The notes below the pieces were generated by a model that was not told the origin of the DNA, searched no databases, and was given only the letters and a program-made list of their open reading frames with translations. Positions 9,517 to 17,598 of a stretch of DNA of 17,598 nt are shown here, piece after piece. The stretch's first letter is position 1, and the number at the start of each line of letters is the position of its first letter. Made by a program: the position numbers and the translations under genes. Location: assembly GCA_026984715.1 (NCBI GenBank), contig JALSRO010000124.1, positions 1 to 17,598 on the forward strand, read 5' to 3'. Origin of the DNA: Chromatiales bacterium. Lineage in GTDB: Bacteria; Pseudomonadota; Gammaproteobacteria; Thiohalospirales; Thiohalospiraceae.

Positions 9517-10485
9517 ATGAACCTGAATTTTCTGGATTTTGAACAACCCATCGCCGATCTGGAGGCAAAGATTGAAGCGCTGCGTTATGCAGGCGATGAT
9601 TCCGGATTGAATATAAGCGAAGAGATCTCGCGTTTGCGGGAGAAGAGCCGGGCGCTTACCGAGTCCATCTTCTCCAGGCTCACTGCGGCACAGATAGCGC
9701 AGCTGGCCCGTCACCCCCAGCGCCCCTATCTGCTCGACTATGTGGAGCGCATATTTACCGATTTCGAGGAGTTGAAAGGGGATCGTGCCTACGCCGATGA
9801 TCCGGCCATGGTGGGGGGGATTGCGCGCCTGGATGGCGAGCCGGTCATGGTCATTGGACAACAGAAGGCACGCGATACCAAGGGGCGGGTGCGGCGCAAC
9901 TACGGGATGCCCCGTCCGGAGGGTTACCGTAAGGCCAAGCGCCTGATGGAGATGGCGCAGCGTTTTTCACTGCCGGTCCTGAGCTTTGTCGATACCCCTG
10001 GCGCCTATCCTGGTATCGGTGCCGAGGAGCGTGGTCAGAGTGAGGCCATTGCGCGGAACCTGTTCGTGATGTCTGGGCTCGAGACCCCCATTGTGTGTAC
10101 CGTAATCGGTGAGGGCGGTTCCGGAGGGGCGCTGGCCATCGGGATGGGAGATATCGTACAGATGTTGCAGTTCAGCACCTACTCTGTCATCTCTCCGGAG
10201 GGTTGCGCCTCCATTTTGTGGAAAAGTGCCGAGAAGGCGACCGAGGCAGCGGAGGCGATGGGGATCACTGCGCCTCGCCTGCTGGAGCTGGGTTTGATAG
10301 ACAAAATCATCGACGAGCCGCTGGGTGGAGCGCATCGCGATGTGGAAGCCGCCGCGGCGAACGTCAGGCAGTCGCTGCTCGAAGGGCTGGAGTTGCTGCG
10401 CAAGATTCCGCTCGATGAGCTGCTCGAACGCCGTTACCGCCGGCTCATGGGGTTTGGCAACTATCAGGAGCTGGCGGAAAAGTAG
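9517..10485 (+). CDS. accA: Acetyl-CoA carboxylase carboxyltransferase subunit alpha
   Basis: AccA pairs with AccD to move the carboxyl group from carboxybiotin on AccB to acetyl-CoA, making malonyl-CoA for fatty-acid synthesis. 322 aa against 319 in E. coli. The start [22 protein letters not shown] matches the family, fixing the ATG at 9517 although the ribosome binding site is weak. Crotonase-fold signatures are plain: [37 protein letters not shown], and the oxyanion-type glycine stretch [17 protein letters not shown] followed by [15 protein letters not shown]. It is followed after 24 nt by tilS. Confidence 0.97.
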   Translation: MNLNFLDFEQPIADLEAKIEALRYAGDDSGLNISEEISRLREKSRALTESIFSRLTAAQIAQLARHPQRPYLLDYVERIFTDFEELKGDRAYADDPAMVGGIARLDGEPVMVIGQQKARDTKGRVRRNYGMPRPEGYRKAKRLMEMAQRFSLPVLSFVDTPGAYPGIGAEERGQSEAIARNLFVMSGLETPIVCTVIGEGGSGGALAIGMGDIVQMLQFSTYSVISPEGCASILWKSAEKATEAAEAMGITAPRLLELGLIDKIIDEPLGGAHRDVEAAAANVRQSLLEGLELLRKIPLDELLERRYRRLMGFGNYQELAEK

Positions 10486-10509
10486 CCTCTGCCTGGGCGG
10501 CGCGGATCC

Positions 10510-11838
10510 ATGCGATTCACACTGCAGAATCTGCTTGCAATCTTGCAGGTGCTTCCGCCGGCCCGGCGCTACTGGGTTGCCTACAGCGGCGGACTCGATT
10601 CTCATGTACTTCTCCATTCACTGGCGAAGGTGCGGGATCGTCTCCCGGTAGAGGAGCTGCATGCCGTTCATGTCAATCACGGACTGAGTTCTGTTGCCGA
10701 CGCTTGGGGCAGCCACTGTGTTGTGGTCTGCCGGGGGCTGGATATTCCGTGCCACGTCATACAGGTGGATGCCAGGGCCGGGCGGGGAGAGAGCCCCGAA
10801 GCGGTGGCGCGAGTCGCTCGCTACGAGGCCATCTGCTCCATTCTGGAACAGGGTGATGGCCTGCTGACAGCGCACCATCAGGATGATCAGGCGGAGACCG
10901 TCCTGCTGCAGCTGCTCCGCGGCGGTGGTCCGCGTGGACTGGCCGCGATGCCCCGCTGGGACTGTTTCGGGGCTGGATGGCGGGGCCGCCCGCTGCTGGA
11001 TTTCAGCCGCAGTGAGCTTCGCTCCTTTGCGCAGGCCGAGCAGCTGCACTGGGTCGAGGATGAGAGCAACTACGACACCGGCATCGAGCGCAACTTTCTG
11101 CGCCATGAGGTCATTCCCCTGCTGCGAAGCCACTGGCCGGCGCTGGGAACAACCCTGTCACGGGTCGCCGGCCACAGCGCCGAGGCCGCGCAGCTGCTCG
11201 ACCAGCTGGCGGCGCGGGATCTGGTCACCGGGCCGCAGGGCGAGCTGGAGATCAGCCGGCTGAAAACGTTCGATGCCGGCCGCCAGCGCAACCTGCTGCG
11301 CTACTGGATCAGGCAGTCCGGCCTGCCGCTGCCGGACAGCGTTCATCTGCAGCGGATTATCGACGAGATCCTGCCCGCCGCTGCGGACGCCACCCCCCTG
11401 ATAGGCTGGAGCGGCGCCGAGGTCCGCCGTTACCGTGGCCATCTCTACGTAATGGCCCCGCTGCCGCCCCACGACAGCGGCGAGATCCACGAGTGGGACA
11501 TGGCGGGAACAGTTGGCCTGCGAGACGGTTCCATCCTGCGGGCCACACCGGTCACCGGCCGGGGCATCAAGCAGGAGCTGTGCCGGAGGGCGCGGGTAAC
11601 CGTCCGCTTCAGGCAGGGGGGCGAACGCTGCCGTCCGGCGGGCCGCGCCCATACCCACAAACTGAAAAAACTGCTGCAGGAGCTGGCGGTTGCGCCGTGG
11701 CAGCGGGAGCGCATTCCGCTCATCTATCTGGATGATGAACTGGCAGCAGTGGCGGGGTTGCTGGTGTGTGGACCGTTTCAGGCCCGCAGCGGAGAACCGG
11801 GGCTGGAGATCCGCTGGGAACAAAATGTTTCAGGGTGA
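10510..11838 (+). CDS. tilS: tRNA(Ile)-lysidine synthetase TilS
   Basis: TilS is an ATP-dependent enzyme that joins lysine to C34 of tRNA-Ile2 (CAU), changing its codon from AUG to AUA and its charging from Met to Ile; it is essential in most bacteria. 442 aa, normal for the long gammaproteobacterial form. The N-terminal PP-loop SGGLDS is at residues 26-31, followed by VHVNHGL and the LLTAHHQDDQAETVLLQLLRGGGPRGLAAMP block. A middle helical domain follows, and the C-terminal domain carries VRFRQGGERCRPAGR, HKLKKLLQE and PWQRERIPLIYLDDELAAVAGLLV. It sits 24 nt after accA in the same direction, a common pairing. Its probable substrate tRNA is encoded at 4331-4407. Confidence 0.96.
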   Translation: MRFTLQNLLAILQVLPPARRYWVAYSGGLDSHVLLHSLAKVRDRLPVEELHAVHVNHGLSSVADAWGSHCVVVCRGLDIPCHVIQVDARAGRGESPEAVARVARYEAICSILEQGDGLLTAHHQDDQAETVLLQLLRGGGPRGLAAMPRWDCFGAGWRGRPLLDFSRSELRSFAQAEQLHWVEDESNYDTGIERNFLRHEVIPLLRSHWPALGTTLSRVAGHSAEAAQLLDQLAARDLVTGPQGELEISRLKTFDAGRQRNLLRYWIRQSGLPLPDSVHLQRIIDEILPAAADATPLIGWSGAEVRRYRGHLYVMAPLPPHDSGEIHEWDMAGTVGLRDGSILRATPVTGRGIKQELCRRARVTVRFRQGGERCRPAGRAHTHKLKKLLQELAVAPWQRERIPLIYLDDELAAVAGLLVCGPFQARSGEPGLEIRWEQNVSG

Positions 11839-12018
11839 CTTTCTGCTGTTACCCTGTGGGAAGGCTTTGTTTCCGATAGTTCTGAAATCTGGTTCTCCCA
11901 CTACGCCGGTCAGGGAGGAGATGCACCGCGTCGGTTCATCTCACCCCAATCGAGCCGACGATGAGTTCTCGGTAGCGGTTCATCCTTCTCGCGGTATTGG
12001 AAGAGCTCCTCCAGGTGA
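11839..12018. other. Convergent spacer between tilS and comM
   Basis: No gene can be supported here. The spacer begins inside a 9-bp hairpin that includes the tilS stop (11831-11839 pairing with 11848-11856, one G-T wobble, 8-nt loop). It lacks a T-run on either strand, so it is at most a weak bidirectional terminator. On the minus strand one frame stays open from within comM to about 11910, but it is out of frame with comM and has no start of its own. A 9-base direct repeat CGGTTCATC occurs twice, about 47 bp apart. Confidence 0.4.
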
Positions 12019-13533
12019 TCATCCCGCGCCCTTGCGATCCAGTCTCCGGTAGTTGATCGCCTCGGTGAGATGGTGGGTCGTGATCTGTTCGGAGGCTTCC
12101 AGGTCGGCGATGGTGCGGGCCAGCTTGAGTACCCGGTGGTAGGCACGGGCAGAGAGACCGAGTTGCTCGATGGCCCGCTCCAGTAGCTGGCGATCGGCGG
12201 GCTTCAGCACACAGACACTGTCGATCTCGCGGTTGCCGAGCCTGGCGTTGGGACGTCCTGCCCGCTCCAGCTGCAACCGGCGGGCCGCTTCCACCCGTAG
12301 CCGCACCTGGTCGCTGGTCTCCGCCGGTTCCCCGTCGGAGTGGGTCAACTGCCGCAGCGGCAGGGCAGGTACCTCGATATGCATATCGATACGATCCAGT
12401 AACGGACCCGACAGCTTGTTACGGTAGTGCCGGATCCGATCCGGGGTGCAGTGGCAGCGTCCACTGCTGTGGCCGAGGTAGCCACAGGGGCAGGGATTCA
12501 TCGCGGCGACGAGCTGGAAGCGGGCGGGGAACTCCGCCTGTCGTGCCGCCCGTGAGATGGTGATCTGTCCCGACTCGATAGGTTCGCGCAACACCTCCAG
12601 TACCCGGCGGTCGAACTCTGGCAGCTCATCCAGGAACAGTACCCCGTTGTGGGCCAGGGAGATCTCACCCGGACGCGGCTGGCTGCCGCCTCCAACCAGA
12701 GCGACCGCCGAAGCGGTATGGTGCGGTGCGCGGAAGGGGCGTCTTCCCCACTCCTTGATGTTGAATCCGGTTTCGCTGATGGATTGGATGGCAGCAGTCT
12801 CTTGGGCTTCCTGCTCGGTCATGGTGGGAAGAATGCCGGGCAGGCGCCGTGCCAGCATGGTCTTGCCGGTTCCGGGAGGGCCGGCCATGAGCAGGCTGTG
12901 TGCCCCTGCTGCGGCGATCTCCAGCGCCCGCTTTGCAAGATGTTGCCCCCGAACCTCACTGATGTCCTCTTGGGAATCGAACCTGTTGCGGGGGTGTTTC
13001 GGTATGTAGCCGGAGGGAGGTTGGCCGCTATTCAGCAGCGCGCAAATTTCGAGCAGATGGCGCGCTGCGACTATTTCCAGGCCATCCACCAGGGCGGCCT
13101 CCTCGGCGTTGCTTTCAGGTACCACCAGGATACGTCCTGCGGCCCGCGTCTGGAGGGCGGCAGGCAAGATTCCGCGTACTGGCCGCAGAGCGCCACTCAG
13201 GGCAAGCTCACCAAAGAATTCGTAACGCGCCAATGCCTGTGCGGGGATCTGTTGCGATGCGGCCAGAATCCCGATCGCGATTGGAAGATCGAAGCGCCCC
13301 CCCTCCTTGGGTAGGTCGGCTGGCGCCAGATTGATGGTGATGCGCTGCATCGGGAAATCGAACTGGCTGTTCAGGATGGCGCCGCGAACCCGATCCTTGC
13401 TCTCCTTGACCGCCGCCTCCGGCAGGCCGACGATGCTCAGACTGGGTAGTCCGTTGGACGGGTGTACCTCCACCACCACCTCTGGTGAACTGACACCGAT
13501 CTGCGCCCGGCTGAACGTGGTTGCCAGCGGCAT
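12019..13533 (-). CDS. comM: ComM/YifB-family AAA+ ATPase (Mg chelatase-like)
   Basis: This is a 504-aa YifB/ComM protein. ComM is a hexameric helicase that aids branch migration when transformed DNA is integrated into the chromosome; it is widespread also outside known competent species. What is seen: an N-terminal Lon-protease-like fold region (VVVEVHPSNGLPSLSIVGLPEAAVKESKDRVR, then INLAPADLPKEGGRFDLPIAIGIL), Walker A GPPGTGKT at about residues 213-220, the RPFRAPHHTAS segment, Walker B NGVLFLDELPEF, a cysteine-bearing CPCGYLGH motif, and the C-terminal helical AAA lid (RAYHRVLKLARTIADLEASEQI). The start ATG gives the standard MPLATTFSRAQIGV N-terminus. It follows ubiK by seven nt, so the two are probably one operon. 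Presence does not prove natural competence. Confidence 0.95.
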   Translation of the reverse strand: MPLATTFSRAQIGVSSPEVVVEVHPSNGLPSLSIVGLPEAAVKESKDRVRGAILNSQFDFPMQRITINLAPADLPKEGGRFDLPIAIGILAASQQIPAQALARYEFFGELALSGALRPVRGILPAALQTRAAGRILVVPESNAEEAALVDGLEIVAARHLLEICALLNSGQPPSGYIPKHPRNRFDSQEDISEVRGQHLAKRALEIAAAGAHSLLMAGPPGTGKTMLARRLPGILPTMTEQEAQETAAIQSISETGFNIKEWGRRPFRAPHHTASAVALVGGGSQPRPGEISLAHNGVLFLDELPEFDRRVLEVLREPIESGQITISRAARQAEFPARFQLVAAMNPCPCGYLGHSSGRCHCTPDRIRHYRNKLSGPLLDRIDMHIEVPALPLRQLTHSDGEPAETSDQVRLRVEAARRLQLERAGRPNARLGNREIDSVCVLKPADRQLLERAIEQLGLSARAYHRVLKLARTIADLEASEQITTHHLTEAINYRRLDRKGAG

Positions 13534-13540
13534 CCCGGTT

Positions 13541-13795
13541 TCAGTTTCTGCTCTTGAGCCGTGCCTCCAGCTCCGCCACCTGCTTCTCCAGCTGCTCCAG
13601 CCGGGTGCGGCTGCGGGCCAGCAGTTCGGACTGTATCTCGAACTCCTCGCGGGTCACCAGATCCAAGCGGTTGAACACCCCCTGCATGGCAGCGCGCAGA
13701 TTGTTTTCCAGATCCCGAGTGAGGGCGCTGCCCCTTCCAGGAAGGGAATCCATCACTTGATGCACAAGACTATCCAGAAACTCTCTTTTGATCAT
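13541..13795 (-). CDS. ubiK: Ubiquinone biosynthesis accessory factor UbiK (YqiC/BMFP family)
   Basis: UbiK is a small coiled-coil protein that assists the soluble Ubi complex in aerobic ubiquinone synthesis and binds membranes. 84 aa. The core RLDLVTREEFEIQSELLARSRTRLEQLEKQVAELEARL matches E. coli UbiK (RLDLVSREEFDVQ...) and ends in a heptad coiled coil. The frame stays open to an ATG at 13885, but the family N-terminus (REFLDSLVHQVMDSLPG) begins just after the ATG at 13795, so this start is preferred. It is directly upstream of comM and divergent from glnK, a gene order often seen in gammaproteobacteria. Confidence 0.9.
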   Translation of the reverse strand: MIKREFLDSLVHQVMDSLPGRGSALTRDLENNLRAAMQGVFNRLDLVTREEFEIQSELLARSRTRLEQLEKQVAELEARLKSRN

Positions 13796-13865
13796 GATGG
13801 GATTGTAACGGGAACCGGAGAAAGTTTGTAGTGCCACTCCATCACAGGGCATGAACCGGCCGGTT

Positions 13866-13882
13866 TGCACCGTTTTAGTGCG
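13866..13882. promoter_or_regulatory. NtrC-like binding site between ubiK and glnK copy 1
   Basis: TGCAC-N7-GTGCG matches the NtrC consensus TGCAC-N7-GTGCA at nine of the ten specified positions. It lies 206 nt before glnK copy 1. Unlike the pair of sites ahead of glnK copy 2, it stands alone, and no GG-N10-GC sigma-54 promoter is found between it and the gene. Confidence 0.45.
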
Positions 13883-13898
13883 CATGAGCGCGACAGCG

Positions 13899-13907
13899 TG
13901 ATATTAT
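13899..13907 (+). promoter_or_regulatory. Candidate extended -10 promoter for glnK copy 1
   Basis: TGATATTAT forms TG-n-TATTAT, an extended -10 with five of six consensus bases. The -35 position at 17 bp spacing (TGCGCA) is weak and overlaps the 3' edge of the NtrC-like site. Transcription would begin near 13914 and leave a leader of about 175 nt before glnK copy 1. The direction towards glnK is inferred from orientation. Confidence 0.35.
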
Positions 13908-14016
13908 CCTCTTCTGCGTAACGAAACAGAGGGAGGCAGGTCGTCTCTGACCGGCTGTCGAAAAATACCCTGCCCGTTCTGTTAGATGAAAACGAAAAGC
14001 GTGATTGTTTGTGTAA

Positions 14017-14427
<411 letters not shown>

Positions 14428-14480
14428 TCTCATTCAGGGAATGGCGGGATGCGTCGCTCGACTACCGAAACCTGCTGCGA

Positions 14481-14692
14481 TCAATCCGGCAACGATATAT
14501 ATCGGATTCAGCCGTGACGCGCCGGTTTGCAGCAACGCAGCCCATTGTCGCTGCAGCCACTCTGCAGCAAGATGGGGTAACGCAGTCCGCGAGTCGGTAC
14601 GTCGCCGCCTGTCGTTGAATATCGGAGGGTTGGGGGCTCGGGGCGGCGCAGGCCCGAAGCCCTGAATGCAACATATCTTGTTGCCGGGCTAA
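14481..14692. repeat. Repeat copy D: 212-bp member with arm A and a vestigial arm B
   Basis: The ends (TCAATCCGGCAACGATATAT at left; CATATCTTGTTGCCGGGCTAA at right) are inverted repeats matching the family, but the TA flanks have decayed (GA and TT). Arm A is complete: outer arms start at about 14511 and end at 14608, with the inner hairpin CTGCAG-CCACT-CTGCAG at 14551-14567. Arm B is cut down to a short GGGCTCGGG / CCCGAAGCCC stem. It lies between glnK copy 1 and amtB copy 1 and ends about 25 nt before the amtB start. No gene is seen in the gap. Confidence 0.8.
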
Positions 14693-14717
14693 TTCAAAAA
14701 CAAGGTGGACATTGACA

Positions 14718-16648
<1,931 letters not shown>

Positions 16649-16675
16649 AAACATATCTCAGCGGAGGGTAGCCAA

Positions 16676-17598
16676 GTGGATGTAGCAAACAGCATCAAAG
16701 ATCTGAGTTATGCGCTGGACACATTCTATTTTCTGATGTCCGGCGCACTGGTTATGTGGATGGCGGCCGGCTTCGCCATGCTGGAGGCGGGGTTGGTGCG
16801 TGCCAAGAACACCGCCGAGATCCTGACCAAGAACATTGTCCTGTTCGCCATTGCGTGCATCATGTATATGCTGGTGGGTTACGGCATCATGTATCCGTCG
16901 GACGGCAACGGAGTCTTCCCGGCACTCGATTTCTCCTTTATGTTCGGGGGTGATCACGATCCGGCCAAGGTGCTGGCGCAGGATATGGGCAGTTGGTATG
17001 ACGGTGACTACTATGCCGGAATGTCCGACTTCTTCTTCCAGGTGGTGTTCGTGGCCACTGCCATGTCTATCGTCTCCGGGGCGGTTGCGGAGCGCATGAA
17101 GCTGTGGAGCTTTCTCGCCTTCGCCGTGGTGATGACCGGTTTCATCTATCCGCTGCAGGGATACTGGAAGTGGGGAGGTGGTTTCCTGGATGGCCTGGGA
17201 TTCAACGACTTCGCCGGTTCGGGCGTAGTCCATTTGTGTGGTGCGTCCGCTGCACTCGCCGGAGTGCTCCTGCTGGGTGCGCGCAAGGGGAAATATGGTC
17301 CCGACGGCCAGGTGAATGCCATACCTGGTGCCAATATGCCGCTGGCGACCCTGGGTACCTTTATCCTCTGGTTGGGGTGGTTCGGCTTCAATGGCGGTTC
17401 CGAACTGATTATCTCCAATGTGGGCGAGGCCAATGCCGTTGCTGCCGTTTTCGTCAATACGAACGCCGCCGCGGCAGGTGGTGTTGTAGCTGCCTTGATC
17501 GTTGCGCAGCTGATGTTCGGCAAGGCGGATCTCACTATGGCACTGAATGGCGCGTTGGCCGGCTTGGTGGCGATCACGGCGGAGCCCCTGGCTCCATC
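16676..17598 (+). CDS. amt: Ammonium transporter, second type (3' end outside window)
   Basis: This is a partial Amt-family channel, 307 codons seen and open at the window edge. It starts at GTG 16676, with GGAGGG eight bases before; an ATG four bases later is out of frame and stops at once. There is no signal peptide: the protein opens VDVANSIKDLSYALDTFYFLMSG and enters the first helix with MWMAAGFAMLEAGLVRAKNTAEILTKNI. Family marks are FFFQVVFVATAMSIVSGAVAERMK, the first pore histidine H186 (GVVHLCG) and GWFGFNGGSE. It is clearly different from AmtB copy 1 and looks like the amt subtype common in marine proteobacteria; that subtype call is from memory of the family. The second pore histidine would lie beyond the window. 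Confidence 0.92.
   Translation, partial: MDVANSIKDLSYALDTFYFLMSGALVMWMAAGFAMLEAGLVRAKNTAEILTKNIVLFAIACIMYMLVGYGIMYPSDGNGVFPALDFSFMFGGDHDPAKVLAQDMGSWYDGDYYAGMSDFFFQVVFVATAMSIVSGAVAERMKLWSFLAFAVVMTGFIYPLQGYWKWGGGFLDGLGFNDFAGSGVVHLCGASAALAGVLLLGARKGKYGPDGQVNAIPGANMPLATLGTFILWLGWFGFNGGSELIISNVGEANAVAAVFVNTNAAAAGGVVAALIVAQLMFGKADLTMALNGALAGLVAITAEPLAP

Noticed and set aside
11910..12146. A minus-strand 78-codon frame across the comM 3' end and spacer (contains RARDDHLEELFQYREKDEP)
   Set aside because: Part of it looks protein-like, but it overlaps comM in another frame, its start is within comM and no family is recognised. It could be a relic, but evidence is too thin for a feature.

Overview
The window is a typical gammaproteobacterial chromosome segment of moderately high GC. 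It carries single-copy housekeeping genes in familiar neighbourhoods: rpsU-yqeY-dnaG-rpoD, accA-tilS, ubiK-comM next to glnK-amtB, and a deoxynucleoside kinase next to panB. Codon use, gene order and a c-type-heme chemoreceptor fit a free-living or symbiotic, respiratory (possibly sulfur-oxidising, Chromatiales-like) gammaproteobacterium. The genus is inference only. No phage, plasmid, CRISPR or transposase gene is visible.

Layout. 20-1482 (+): deoxynucleoside kinase and panB, overlapping by ATGA. 1483-2035: a 553-nt gap with two copies of a palindromic repeat family. 2036-4147 (+): a methyl-accepting chemotaxis protein with a CxxCH heme motif in its sensor region. 4331-4407 (-): a CAU-anticodon tRNA that looks like tRNA-Ile2, with its own promoter. 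9317 down to 4474 (-): the macromolecular-synthesis operon rpsU, yqeY, dnaG, rpoD, split between dnaG and rpoD by two nested repeat copies. 9517-11838 (+): accA and tilS, divergent from rpsU. 13795 down to 12019 (-): ubiK and comM. 14089-17598 (+): two consecutive glnK-amt modules. The second has a textbook sigma-54 promoter with two NtrC-type enhancer sites, and its transporter gene runs off the end of the window.

How the genes work together. RpsU, DnaG and RpoD serve translation, replication priming and transcription initiation. AccA starts fatty-acid synthesis, and PanB starts the pantothenate/CoA branch. TilS makes the lysidine that the tRNA-Ile2 in this same window needs. The two P-II/ammonium transporter pairs form a nitrogen-sensing uptake system. 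One transporter is a classical AmtB with a signal peptide; the other is of a different Amt type.

The most unusual content is non-coding. A MITE-like family (24-bp terminal inverted repeats, TA flanks, one or two internal hairpin arms) occurs five times at three intergenic sites. One copy is inserted into an older one with a visible TA duplication. Another has lost exactly one 90-bp hairpin arm. Two base pairs in the shared arm show compensatory changes. The family resembles ERIC and Correia elements in design, but I do not recognise its sequence.
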